NCBI RefSeq assembly: GCF_002019765.1
Contig: NZ_KV917380.1
Location: 734,707 to 798,706, forward strand
Length of the DNA stretch: 64,000 nucleotides
Direction of reading: 5' to 3'
Origin: Shouchella oshimensis
GTDB taxonomy: Bacteria; Bacillota; Bacilli; Bacillales; Bacillaceae_D
Below, piece by piece: positions 49,656-58,643 of this stretch; within the stretch, counting starts at the first letter, position 1; every line of letters starts with the position of its first letter. The notes beneath the pieces are model-generated. The model was not told the origin of the DNA. It did no database searches and worked only from the letters and a program-made list of their open reading frames with translations. A program made the position numbers and the translations under genes.

Positions 49656-50282
49656 TTGACGATGCCGGAGGATGTAAACGAAGAAATAAAAAGAGGCAGA
49701 CCAATGGATTTATCACGAAACCAAGTGATATTGGAGGCAACTCTTACCATGCTGGCGGAAGTCGGTTATGACGGTTTAACAATAGAAGCAGTTGCAACAA
49801 AAGCAAAAGTAGGAAAAGCAACGATTTATAGACGTTGGTCCTCTAAGGAAGCTTTAGTGATTGATGCCTCTGCTTCAATTAGTCCTTTTAAGACATTATG
49901 CCAAAAACTAGATTTCACTAAAACGTTACGTGATCAATTAATTGATTTACTATGTTTTGTATTTCGAGGTGATCACGAGCATCATCAAAAAGCATTAACT
50001 GCTATTGGGTCGGCCATTCCCCACAACAAAGAACTAGAAAAAGGGCTTCACAATGATTTCTACCAGCGCCATCGGCGTACGATTGAATCCATTGTAAATC
50101 CCTTTTTTAAAGAAGGCTGCGAATTAAAACAAACGGACTTAGATTTATTAGCTGATATTGGGCCCGCTTTAATTACGTATCGAATTTTCTTAATCGGAAA
50201 ACCATTTGATCGGGCATATATTGAACGTATTGTTGATACGCTAATGATGCCTATTCTTACACCATTAATGAAGCAAGAGTAA
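49656..50282 (+). CDS. TetR-family transcriptional repressor
   Basis: A 208-residue regulator. The HTH (about 20-66) reads [43 protein letters not shown], a classic TetR N-terminus. The C-terminal part ([23 protein letters not shown]) matches TetR_C subgroups linked to MFS pumps. TTG at 49656 has GGGAGGGG about 10 bases upstream and is the likely start; ATG at 49662 is the alternative. It most likely represses the divergent exporter gene and responds to its substrate. Confidence 0.87.
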   Translation: MTMPEDVNEEIKRGRPMDLSRNQVILEATLTMLAEVGYDGLTIEAVATKAKVGKATIYRRWSSKEALVIDASASISPFKTLCQKLDFTKTLRDQLIDLLCFVFRGDHEHHQKALTAIGSAIPHNKELEKGLHNDFYQRHRRTIESIVNPFFKEGCELKQTDLDLLADIGPALITYRIFLIGKPFDRAYIERIVDTLMMPILTPLMKQE

Positions 50283-50284
50283 AA

Positions 50285-50315
50285 GCTCACCAGCAGTTAT
50301 GTTGGTGAGCTTTTT
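50285..50315 (+). terminator. Terminator after TetR gene
   Basis: GCTCACCA / TGGTGAGC, an 8-bp stem, then TTTTT. Confidence 0.85.
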
Positions 50316-50400
50316 GAATAGTGGTGTACGTGACCATTCAATGAATGATACGGTTTATAAACCATCTGTCTTTGAGCGTTTTTCAAACGAAAGAAACACA

Positions 50401-50898
50401 CTATTTTACGTTCGAGTTTTTCGAATGAATGGATGAAATCGTTTGTTTTTTTAACATCCCTTTGTACATACCTGGACTAGAGTCTTTGATAAGCATAGCA
50501 CCAACGGTTTTTTCGTAAAATTCTGCTGGTCCAACGCCTCCGATAATGGCATACCCGTAGCCAGCGTCCTTCATAGTATGGAGTGTACGCACAAGTAAAG
50601 CTTTACCAGCTCCAGCTCCTCTTGCTGATTCGTGGACGCCAGTTGGCCCAAAATAATTTCTTAGCGTTGCGTCATAACAAGCAAAACCAATTAATTGTTC
50701 ATGTTGAATTGCGAGGAAGCATGATACTGGCACGCGACTAAATGCGACGTCGCATTCATCTGCCCAACCTTGACTGAAATTCGCTTTAATCCAATCTAAG
50801 ACGACTGTTTTTTCTGGTGCTAAAGCGCGACGAACAATAAGGTTTGCCGGAATGGTTTCCTCGGGTAAAGAGTAAAGAGCTACAAGCATGTCACTCAT
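50401..50898 (-). CDS. GNAT-family N-acetyltransferase
   Basis: A 165-residue GNAT protein. FLAIQHEQLIGFACYDAT is strand 4 and ARGAGAGKALLVRTLHTMKDAGYGYAIIG is the acetyl-CoA site with motif B; VGPAEFYEKTVGA is the C-terminal part. The ATG at 50898 lies after GAAAGGCGG. Substrate unknown. No terminator was recognised downstream. Confidence 0.85.
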   Translation of the reverse strand: MSDMLVALYSLPEETIPANLIVRRALAPEKTVVLDWIKANFSQGWADECDVAFSRVPVSCFLAIQHEQLIGFACYDATLRNYFGPTGVHESARGAGAGKALLVRTLHTMKDAGYGYAIIGGVGPAEFYEKTVGAMLIKDSSPGMYKGMLKKQTISSIHSKNSNVK

Positions 50899-51002
50899 AT
50901 GTATCCCGCCTTTCTCATACTTATTATTCGGTAAAAATCATTAAATTCCTTTTACTTGTTCACACACGTGAAGCGTAAACATTAAAAAGAAGAGGTGGTA
51001 GG

Positions 51003-52043
51003 ATGAAGAACGTTAGACGGTATCTACAAAAAGAGGTTGATAATCAGGCGATACCTGGAGCTGTATTGAGCATTTCAAAAAAAGATCGCACCCTTTTTCG
51101 TGAGGCATTTGGCTATGCATCGTATGGTCCTGTTAAAGAAAAAATGACGATACAGACGCGTTTTGATTTAGCTTCCTTAACAAAAGTAGTCGTCACGCTA
51201 CCGTTAGTTCTTCGATTGATAGATAAGCAATTTCTACGTCTAGATACAAAAATAAGTCGTTTTTTTCCTTCTTTTACAGAAGACAAACAGTTGATGACTT
51301 TAGAACATCTTCTTACCCATACATCTGGTTTTCAGGCACATTTTCCTTTTTATGAAGGGAAAGCTAAGACGATTATTGATGAAGTGGGCGCAATGGCTCT
51401 TGTAAACCCACCAGGAAAACGAGTCATTTATAGCGATTTAAATTTTATAATCCTTCAACAGTTGGTTGAAAATGTGACGAAAACGGATCTTGTCACATTC
51501 GCGAATGAACAACTATTCCGACCTCTTTCAATGAATCAGACTTCGTTCAACCCTACAGGAGGACACTTTGCATCCACAGAATGGGACAGTACTACAAATC
51601 GTTATTTAAAGGGGATCGTTCATGATGAAAATGCTCGTTTCTTTGGGGGGGTGAGTGGCCACGCCGGCCTGTTTTCAACGATTGAGGACCTCGAGAAATA
51701 TGCGAGTATGGTTGAAGGGAATGGTAGAGTCGGTAAAACGAGCATCATTAGCGAGAAGATTCTAAAGGACTCAAAGCAGTGTCGCACAGAAGGGCTAAAT
51801 GAGCGTCGAGGATTAGGTTGGATCATGAAAGACTACGGATACGCTTCATGTGGCAAGGATTTTACATCCTTTTCGTATGGACATACAGGTTTTACCGGTA
51901 CAAGCATGTGGTTTGACCCGCTAGATGGTCTTCGTGTGATCTTGCTAACGAATCGGGTTCATTTTGGTAGAGAGAATCAAGAGATTCGCCGTATTCGAGC
52001 TGATCTACATGATTTGATTAAAACGGAAACGATTGGGATGTAA
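51003..52043 (+). CDS. Serine beta-lactamase-fold hydrolase (class C-like)
   Basis: A 346-residue beta-lactamase-related protein without an N-terminal signal peptide. SxxK is DLASLTKVV, YxN is the YSDLNF motif and the third box is HTGFTG near the C-terminus. The family (Beta-lactamase, COG1680) includes esterases, D-aminopeptidases and wall-linked hydrolases, so resistance is not implied. AGAGGTGGTAGG precedes the ATG. It is monocistronic and lies before the two-component genes. Confidence 0.85.
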   Translation: MKNVRRYLQKEVDNQAIPGAVLSISKKDRTLFREAFGYASYGPVKEKMTIQTRFDLASLTKVVVTLPLVLRLIDKQFLRLDTKISRFFPSFTEDKQLMTLEHLLTHTSGFQAHFPFYEGKAKTIIDEVGAMALVNPPGKRVIYSDLNFIILQQLVENVTKTDLVTFANEQLFRPLSMNQTSFNPTGGHFASTEWDSTTNRYLKGIVHDENARFFGGVSGHAGLFSTIEDLEKYASMVEGNGRVGKTSIISEKILKDSKQCRTEGLNERRGLGWIMKDYGYASCGKDFTSFSYGHTGFTGTSMWFDPLDGLRVILLTNRVHFGRENQEIRRIRADLHDLIKTETIGM

Positions 52044-52148
52044 AGAGCCTTTATCTTTATGTCCTTTTTACGTTATTGTAGTAATCGTTGAGATGTAATA
52101 GGATAATGAAGAAAGAGACATCATTTTTCAAAAAAGGAAGCGTTTTAA

Positions 52149-52832
52149 GTGAAATTATTATTAGTAGAAGATGATCTCATTATTGTGTCAGGGTTAGAGT
52201 ATACGCTTCAACAAGAGGGATATGACGTCATCGTTTTTCATACAGTGGAAAAAGCATCTTCATTTATCCAACATCATGTGAAGACAATCGATGTTTGTCT
52301 ATTTGATTTAAATCTTCCAGATGGATCAGGATATGACCTTTGTGCTTCAGTTAAGCAAAAGTGTGACATTCCTGTTTTGTTTTTAACGGCAATCGATGAT
52401 GAAGGGAATGTTGTGAAAGGGTTAGATATGGGGGCAGATGACTATATAACCAAGCCCTTTCGTGTGAAGGAGTTAGTCAGTCGTTTAAGAACGGTGTTAA
52501 GAAGGTATGAACGTCAAAGCATGAGAACAGAAATGTATCCATTTGGACCTATTGAAATTTATCCGCTAGAAGGGAAAGTATATAAACAGCAGCAGGAAAT
52601 TCATGTAACGGCTCTAGAGTTTCGGCTGCTCATGATTTTTGCTAAACATATTGGTCAAGTATTATCTCGGGATCAATTGCTTCATATGATTTGGGATTCA
52701 GCCGGTGAATTTGTTCATGATAATACTTTAACAGTTAGTATTAAGCGATTACGAGAAAAGATTGAGGACGACCCACAAAAGCCTACGTTCATTGTAACCG
52801 TTCGAGGCTTAGGGTATCGGGTAGGCTCGTAA
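52149..52832 (+). CDS. OmpR-family response regulator
   Basis: A 227-residue regulator starting at GTG after AAGGAAG. The receiver domain (1-118) has the acidic pocket ED7-8, phospho-acceptor D53 (LFDLNLPDG), T82 and K104. The C-terminal winged helix (about 128-225) is of the OmpR/PhoB type. Its stop overlaps the kinase start by one base. It probably activates the downstream ABC exporter genes through the direct repeats at 53841-53870. Confidence 0.93.
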   Translation: MKLLLVEDDLIIVSGLEYTLQQEGYDVIVFHTVEKASSFIQHHVKTIDVCLFDLNLPDGSGYDLCASVKQKCDIPVLFLTAIDDEGNVVKGLDMGADDYITKPFRVKELVSRLRTVLRRYERQSMRTEMYPFGPIEIYPLEGKVYKQQQEIHVTALEFRLLMIFAKHIGQVLSRDQLLHMIWDSAGEFVHDNTLTVSIKRLREKIEDDPQKPTFIVTVRGLGYRVGS

Positions 52833-53851
52833 TGTTTCGTAATAAAAAGTTGCGACATAGTACATGTTGGATCGTTGGATTAGGGATGGTTTTAACGATT
52901 GTTGTAAGTCGACAATCGATTCTTCTCGCTGTGATTACTGGAATGGTCATAGGAATTGTAACATTTATTCATCTACTCTATTCATGGCAGCGGTATAAGG
53001 AAATGGAGCGCCTTTCTCTTTACTTGCAAAAGATGGCTGGAGGGGTGTTTTCTCTTGATGTTCGTGATAATGATGAAGGCGAGTTAAGTATTTTAAAAAA
53101 CGAAATTTATAAAATGACACAAATGTTATCGGAAAAAAAAGCACAGGCTGATGAAAGCAAGGTAAAGCTCGCAGAAGCACTTGCCGATGTCTCACACCAA
53201 TTAAAAACACCTCTCACAGCAATGACTGTTATGACAGATTTATTGGCGCAGGAAGACGTCCCAAAGGAGAAAAAAGAAGAATTTTTAGGGAATGTATCGA
53301 GTCAGTTGATTCGAATGGAGTGGCTCGTTACGTCTTTGCTTAAGCTATCAAAAATTGATGCAGGAGCGATAACATTTTCAAAGGAGCCAGTAGAGGTTCA
53401 ACGTTTAGTAGACGAAACCATTTCCCCGCTCGCTTTTCAAATACAAGATAAACAGCTTGCTGTAAAAAAAGTTGGCGATTACCAAGCAAAGATCGTTGTC
53501 GATGTTCGGTGGACGAAGGAAGCACTGATTAATATTGTAAAAAATGCAGTCGAACATACAGATACAAAAGGGGTTATAACCATTAGTGTTACAGATACAA
53601 TCCTGTATACAGAGATCGCGATTCATAATAGTGGGGAGCCCATAAAGGACAAGGATCTTCCTCATATTTTCAAAAGGTTTTATCAAGGTTCAAACGCTCA
53701 GAAACAAAGCGTTGGGATTGGTTTGGCTTTATCTTATCATATTGTGACTAAGCAAGAAGGGGCTATTCATGTGGAATCGGCCAGTCGAAAAGGGACCGTA
53801 TTTACTGTTCGTTTTTATCATCACCGTGAACATGACAAAACTGTCACTTAA
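52832..53851 (+). CDS. Sensor histidine kinase, intramembrane-sensing type
   Basis: A 339-residue kinase. Two N-terminal membrane segments (about 11-26 and 30-50) are joined by an outside loop of only a few residues, so no extracellular sensor domain exists. The H-box DVSHQLKTPLTAM has His122, and N, G1 and G2 boxes (NIVKNAVEHT, HIFKRFYQGS, VGIGLAL) are intact. This architecture is typical of kinases that sense antimicrobial peptides together with an ABC transporter (BceS class). The gene lies between its regulator and an ABC exporter operon. Confidence 0.92.
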   Translation: MFRNKKLRHSTCWIVGLGMVLTIVVSRQSILLAVITGMVIGIVTFIHLLYSWQRYKEMERLSLYLQKMAGGVFSLDVRDNDEGELSILKNEIYKMTQMLSEKKAQADESKVKLAEALADVSHQLKTPLTAMTVMTDLLAQEDVPKEKKEEFLGNVSSQLIRMEWLVTSLLKLSKIDAGAITFSKEPVEVQRLVDETISPLAFQIQDKQLAVKKVGDYQAKIVVDVRWTKEALINIVKNAVEHTDTKGVITISVTDTILYTEIAIHNSGEPIKDKDLPHIFKRFYQGSNAQKQSVGIGLALSYHIVTKQEGAIHVESASRKGTVFTVRFYHHREHDKTVT

Positions 53852-53886
53852 CCTGTCACGCTTCCGTCACTTTAGACAATTATACT
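53841..53886 (+). promoter_or_regulatory. Response-regulator binding repeats and promoter of ABC operon
   Basis: CTGTCAC (53841-53847), CTGTCAC (53853-53859) and CCGTCAC (53864-53870) form three direct repeats spaced 12 and 11 bases. TATACT (53881-53886) is a good -10, while the position 17 bases upstream has no -35. The layout suits activation by a phosphorylated OmpR-type regulator. Confidence 0.7.
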
Positions 53887-53916
53887 TGGAGTAACAAGTT
53901 TACTGGGGGAATGAAC

Positions 53917-54600
53917 GTGGAGATGTTAAAAGTAGAAAATTTGTCTAAAGTATACGGAAAAGGTGATACCACAGTGAAGGCACTTGATGATGTGTCGTTT
54001 TCAGTAACGAAAGGTCAATTTGTTGCTATCATCGGGCCGTCTGGATCTGGTAAGTCTACACTCTTGCACTTATTAGGTGGTGTTGATCGGCCTTCAAGTG
54101 GTAGCGTTCTTGTTGATCAAACAAATATGTATGAATTAAATGAAACTCAGCTTGCAGTTTTTCGAAGAAGACAGATCGGATTAATTTATCAATTTTATAA
54201 CCTTATCCCTATTCTAACGGTTGAAGAGAACATGACGCTGCCGATCTTACTAGACGGGCATAAAGTAGAAGCTGAACGTTTAAATGAGATGGTTAGTCGT
54301 CTTGGGCTTGAGGAACGATTGCATCATTTGCCGAATCAACTATCTGGTGGTCAGCAACAGCGTGTATCAATTGGTAGAGCGTTGGTAAGCAATCCTGCGA
54401 TTATGCTCGCCGATGAACCAACTGGAAATTTAGATAGTAAAAACAGTAAAGAGATTATTGACTTATTGAAATATTTTAATCGCTCACTAAAGCAAACTTT
54501 AATTGTTATTACTCATGATGAACGGATCGCTTTACAAGCAGATCGGATTATTACAATTGAAGATGGAACGATTGCCAGTGACGAGGTGACTGGTCGATGA
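53917..54600 (+). CDS. ABC transporter ATP-binding protein (LolD/MacB type)
   Basis: A 227-residue ATPase with Walker A GPSGSGKST, signature LSGGQQQR, Walker B IMLADEP and TGNLDSK after it, typical of the MacB/LolD group (3.A.1.122/134). The start is probably GTG at 53917, 6 bases after GGGGGA; ATG codons at 53911 and 53923 are in frame. It overlaps the permease gene by 4 bases (ATGA). With the permease it forms a mechanotransmission-type exporter likely involved in envelope stress or peptide resistance. Confidence 0.92.
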   Translation: MEMLKVENLSKVYGKGDTTVKALDDVSFSVTKGQFVAIIGPSGSGKSTLLHLLGGVDRPSSGSVLVDQTNMYELNETQLAVFRRRQIGLIYQFYNLIPILTVEENMTLPILLDGHKVEAERLNEMVSRLGLEERLHHLPNQLSGGQQQRVSIGRALVSNPAIMLADEPTGNLDSKNSKEIIDLLKYFNRSLKQTLIVITHDERIALQADRIITIEDGTIASDEVTGR

Positions 54601-57182
54601 ACATCGTTAATAAACTAACGATCCGAAATCTACAAAAAAACAAAAAACGTACCATTATCACTTTGTTTGGAACGATTATTTCTGTGGCAATGATTTTTGC
54701 TGTTACAACGATTGCTGCTTCTATGATGGATTTGTTGCAACGGAATGCAATATCAAACACTGGTGAATGGCATGTGGCGTATGAAGATGTGAGTGGGCCC
54801 GAAGTAGAAGCGCTACGAACATTTGAGCGTACGAGTGAGTTAATTCTTCATAACCGATTAGGGTTTGTAGAGGAAGACGCAAGATCGACGGATGAAAATA
54901 AACCTTTTCTATTTATAAATGAATTTAATGAAGCTGGGTTGAACTATTTTCCAATGGAGCTTTCATCGGGGAGGTTACCTCATTCCTCGAAAGAATTAGT
55001 GCTTTCTACAGCAGTAGAAGAAGCGTTTTCTCTTGGTGAAACAGTCACATTAACGTACGGAGACCGCTTTGATGAACAGGGAATTTTCTTAGATGAGCAC
55101 TCTTTACCTGAGGGAACGTATGGTGCGGACGGTGAATACATTCCCAATGAAGAAACCTTAGAGATTACAGGAGAACGTAATTTTACAATCGTGGGTTTTA
55201 TTGAAGTGCCTTCTTGGGAATCACCATGGGGACGAGCTCATACAGCCGTCACTTTGTATGATGAGAAAGAGCTAGTCGCTGGAACGGCATCTGCAGGGCT
55301 TATTGTTGCAGACCATGTCAATCGCTCTCTTTATGGAGATGTGAAAACCCTAAGCAAAGAGCTGGGGAAGGATGCAAGCTTTAATGATGAGCTGCTGCGC
55401 TATTATGGATTGACCCTTAACGATGAATTGCAAGTAACACTTTATACAGCCATCACCATCATTTTAGTCATTATCGTCATTGGATCCATCTCGCTTATTT
55501 TTAATGCGTTTGCCATTTCAGTGTCTGAACGTTCGCAACAGCTAGGAATGTTATCAAGTGTTGGGGCAACCAAAAGGCAAAAGCGCAATTCTGTTTATTT
55601 TGAAGGGGCTTTAATTGGGGCAATGAGTATTCCAATTGGTCTTATAGCAGGCTATACGGGAATTGCTATTACGTTTCATTTCATTGACGGCATGTTTCAA
55701 TCGACTTTAGGTATTAGTCAAGAGTTATATGCTGTCGTTACCCCTACAGCAATTTTAGCAGCAGTGGCTATATCCATTGTGACGATTTTCTTCTCGTGTT
55801 ACGTACCGGCAAGAAGAGCATCGAGAATTACTGCCATTGATGCCATTCGTCAAACGCATGATGTAAAGTTAACGAAAAAAGTGCTTAAAACCTCTAAGCT
55901 AACAAAATGGCTATTTGGCACGGAGGCTGAGCTTGCATTAAAAAATTTAAAGCGAAACAAAAAGCGCTATTATATTACTGTGTTTTCATTAATTGTGAGC
56001 ATTATATTGTTCCTTTCCGTTACCTTCTTCACTTCAACTATGACACAGTCAATGATGATGACCCAGCAAGATCCACAATTCGATATCTCGGTATATTCAG
56101 AGGAACGTGATTATGAGAATATACTGACGGACGGAGAGGTAATGGCGCATGTTCAAGCTGCTCAATTCATTACATCGGTAACAGTTATAGGCGATGCACG
56201 GGAAGAGCAACTACCTGAGCGATTGAAAAGTGACATCGAGAGCTGGGGACAAACAATTCAGGAATTTGATTATACTGTTGACATAATTGGCTTAGATAAA
56301 GAGTCTTATAAAGCCATTCTTGATAACGCTACTGAAACTGGTGAGCAGAGAGGTGATAGTACGGTGCCAGCAATCGTGCTGGAAACGATCCAATACCCTG
56401 ACGATGAGGCAGGGCAATATGTACAGACGAATGCGATCGATACGTCAATCGGAGATACCATTCAATTGGTTCATCAAGATTGGGATGACGTAAATGTAAC
56501 GACTCCGCTTGCGCCAGTTGAAGTAATTGGTTTGACTGCGGAACGACCGTTAAGTGTTGGTAACGTATATTTAGGGAATCTCGTATTAATGATGGAAACG
56601 GAAACAGTAGAATTGCTGTTGGCAGACATAGAAGATGAGAGTGTGGGTTACGAGACTCTTTATTTGAAAAGTGATGAACCAAATGAAACGACAGCGGCCA
56701 TTGAATCCCTAGGTGACGGCCAATGGCAGATATACAATTTTTATGAACGGGTTGAAAGTGATTTGCAGATGGTAGTTGTCGTTAGTGTATTTACGTACGG
56801 ATTCATCGCCCTCATTACGCTCATATCCATTGCAAATATTATCAACACGATTTCAACAGGTGTAGGTTTACGTAAAAGAGAGTTAGCCATGTATCGTTCC
56901 ATTGGTATGACACCACAGTCCTTTAGAAGAATGATTCGTTATGAAAGTTTGTTTTATGGAATTCATTCGTTAATGATTGGCTTACCCCTTAGTTTTGGGA
57001 TTATGTATGCCATGTATCACACGATGGTAAGAAGCTTTGCGTATCCATTTACACTTCCATGGATCGCCATTGTGTCTGTTATTATAGCGGTTTTTGCGAT
57101 TGTTACGCTTGCAATGATGTATGCTTCATCGAAAATGAAGAAGGAAAGTATTATTGACGGTCTGAAGCAAGAGAATAGCTAA
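54597..57182 (+). CDS. ABC transporter permease with two FtsX domains
   Basis: An 861-residue membrane protein. An N-terminal membrane segment (about 18-42), a large outside domain (about 45-275), three segments (about 280-400, first FtsX domain), a second outside-anchoring segment (about 455-478), another outside domain (about 485-725) and three final segments (about 730-850, second FtsX domain). This 8-segment, two-domain layout differs from the 10-segment BceB permeases that normally partner intramembrane-sensing kinases. It probably moves substrate or lipoprotein at the outer face rather than through the membrane. Overlap with the ATPase gene shows coupling. Confidence 0.88.
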   Translation: MNIVNKLTIRNLQKNKKRTIITLFGTIISVAMIFAVTTIAASMMDLLQRNAISNTGEWHVAYEDVSGPEVEALRTFERTSELILHNRLGFVEEDARSTDENKPFLFINEFNEAGLNYFPMELSSGRLPHSSKELVLSTAVEEAFSLGETVTLTYGDRFDEQGIFLDEHSLPEGTYGADGEYIPNEETLEITGERNFTIVGFIEVPSWESPWGRAHTAVTLYDEKELVAGTASAGLIVADHVNRSLYGDVKTLSKELGKDASFNDELLRYYGLTLNDELQVTLYTAITIILVIIVIGSISLIFNAFAISVSERSQQLGMLSSVGATKRQKRNSVYFEGALIGAMSIPIGLIAGYTGIAITFHFIDGMFQSTLGISQELYAVVTPTAILAAVAISIVTIFFSCYVPARRASRITAIDAIRQTHDVKLTKKVLKTSKLTKWLFGTEAELALKNLKRNKKRYYITVFSLIVSIILFLSVTFFTSTMTQSMMMTQQDPQFDISVYSEERDYENILTDGEVMAHVQAAQFITSVTVIGDAREEQLPERLKSDIESWGQTIQEFDYTVDIIGLDKESYKAILDNATETGEQRGDSTVPAIVLETIQYPDDEAGQYVQTNAIDTSIGDTIQLVHQDWDDVNVTTPLAPVEVIGLTAERPLSVGNVYLGNLVLMMETETVELLLADIEDESVGYETLYLKSDEPNETTAAIESLGDGQWQIYNFYERVESDLQMVVVVSVFTYGFIALITLISIANIINTISTGVGLRKRELAMYRSIGMTPQSFRRMIRYESLFYGIHSLMIGLPLSFGIMYAMYHTMVRSFAYPFTLPWIAIVSVIIAVFAIVTLAMMYASSKMKKESIIDGLKQENS

Positions 57183-57185
57183 GTG

Positions 57186-57470
57186 AAAAAGAGGCTGGGA
57201 CATAACTGAAAGTAATATTTGAAAAGACGAATAGTCTAAACTATGCTGAGTAGCACCGCTGCAGGAAAATCCTTCGCTTTTCGGGGACACGGCCTCAGCC
57301 TCCTCCGTGGAAAACCGCCACTCCAGAGTCTTCAGACACGTGCTGATCCCCCAGGAGTCTTCGGATTCTCCTTCCACCCATTATCATATAAAACAAACGA
57401 CGAACGTTCCTATTTTCAGGAATGTTCGTCGTTTTGGTCTGTCTATCTACTTTTGTCCCAGCCCCTTTTT
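57186..57470. repeat. 285-bp element with 17-bp terminal inverted repeats
   Basis: AAAAAGAGGCTGGGACA (57186-57202) is repeated inverted as TGTCCCAGCCCCTTTTT (57454-57470) with one mismatch. The interior is more GC-rich than the flanks and contains CCTCAGCCTCCTC and CAGGAGTCTTCGGA-type segments that recall dispersed intergenic repeats of Bacillaceae. It carries a strong internal hairpin. No transposase or ORF with a ribosome-binding site is present. It fills the space between the ABC operon and the convergent ger operon. Confidence 0.7.
57396..57436. terminator. Bidirectional terminator inside the repeat element
   Basis: AACGACGAACGTTCC / GGAATGTTCGTCGTT (15 bp, one mismatch) with an 8-base loop. 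T-runs follow on the plus strand and A-runs precede it. It can end both the ABC and the ger transcripts. Confidence 0.75.
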
Positions 57471-58627
57471 ATGTTTGTTGAAGCAGTCCCTGAGGATCTG
57501 GGTTTTTTTGAGTACCTTGGATAGAGAGGTAAATTTTTTCTTTTTCTTTTTATGATTCCAATACAAACAAGAAGTAAGGGAATACCGAAGCCGGAGAGGA
57601 TGGACTGTGGAATGCTGACAAATCGATAGAATTCTCGTTCTTGCACAACGCTATCAAACATCGTGACACCAATGAATAAAAGTAACATTCCCATAGGCAT
57701 TAAAAGTGCTTTACTATCTTTTAACTTAAATAAATGCGAAATGCCTTCCATTATCGCAAATAGGTAGAGCAACAAATTAAAGTAGATGGAAATGAACCAT
57801 AAGATGGTGATCGTTGCTTCAATCCTTTCAAGAAACTCACCTAATTCAATTCGCTGCGCGAGTGATAAAGCCGGGTAAAAATCTCTGCTCGTTACTTCAG
57901 GAGACAGAACCGTTATACAAAGAAAAGTCATAATGATCAGGATGGCACACCCAATCGAATAACCAATCCAAAGAGCTCTCTCTCCATTTTTAGCTGAGGT
58001 GAGGTATCTAGGGAATATGGTCAATTGTATAACAACGTTACAAACGACATTGCCCATAAAAAAAGAAAGGGCATTCAAGCCGTCAGACAAGTTTGTTTGC
58101 ATAATTGGTTGCAACATTTTTACATCAACATCAGGTACATTTAAACCAATTAGTAGGAGTAAAGGTGGTATAAAAAATACACTAATTAATGTAGCTGTCC
58201 GAGCAATTGGCTCAATGCCGCAGTACACTCCGTAAAGAATAATAAGAATACTGATGAGGTAAATGACAAATGCTGGTGTGCCTGGTAGCAAGAAATTACC
58301 AATAAAGCCAACATTGTAAGAAACAATGGCAGGGAAATGAAACAGTGGAAAAAGTAAAAATAGCGCAGTCAGCACTCTTCCAGCTTTTCTTCCGAACACC
58401 CAATCATTCATATGATAAATGGTGCCTTTAGGATTCCAGCGTGCAAGGATGGTGTAAAGAAACACGATCGGAATCCCGATAAGGCTTCCGATTATCGGGA
58501 ATAACCACGCATCTTGTCCAACGAAAAAAGCCAGCGTAGCAGGGATACCAAGGAGAGCCGTACTACAAGTTGCATAAATAACAATAAACGTATACGCAAC
58601 AGCGGTGAACGTATGATTCGATTTCAT
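57443..58627 (-). CDS. Spore germination receptor B subunit, second copy (GerAB/Ger(x)B)
   Basis: A 394-residue, 10-segment APC-fold membrane protein. The Ger(x)B pattern is clear: YATCSTALLGIPATLAFFVGQDAWL at the start and IELGEFLERIEATITILWFISIYFNL in segment 8. B subunits bind the germinant in the spore inner membrane. AAAGGAGG precedes the ATG. The last eight codons (KRGWDKSR and the stop) lie inside the terminal inverted repeat of the 57.2-kb element, so the native C-terminus may have been replaced. It follows another B-subunit gene by 16 bases. Confidence 0.88.
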   Translation of the reverse strand: MKSNHTFTAVAYTFIVIYATCSTALLGIPATLAFFVGQDAWLFPIIGSLIGIPIVFLYTILARWNPKGTIYHMNDWVFGRKAGRVLTALFLLFPLFHFPAIVSYNVGFIGNFLLPGTPAFVIYLISILIILYGVYCGIEPIARTATLISVFFIPPLLLLIGLNVPDVDVKMLQPIMQTNLSDGLNALSFFMGNVVCNVVIQLTIFPRYLTSAKNGERALWIGYSIGCAILIIMTFLCITVLSPEVTSRDFYPALSLAQRIELGEFLERIEATITILWFISIYFNLLLYLFAIMEGISHLFKLKDSKALLMPMGMLLLFIGVTMFDSVVQEREFYRFVSIPQSILSGFGIPLLLVCIGIIKRKRKNLPLYPRYSKKPRSSGTASTNIKRGWDKSR

Positions 58628-58643
58628 TTTATTCGTTCCTCCT

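Noticed and set aside
57243-57555. Overlapping short ORFs in the 57.2-kb inverted-repeat element
   Set aside because: No ribosome-binding site, no recognisable protein, and the region carries a terminator hairpin and terminal repeats.
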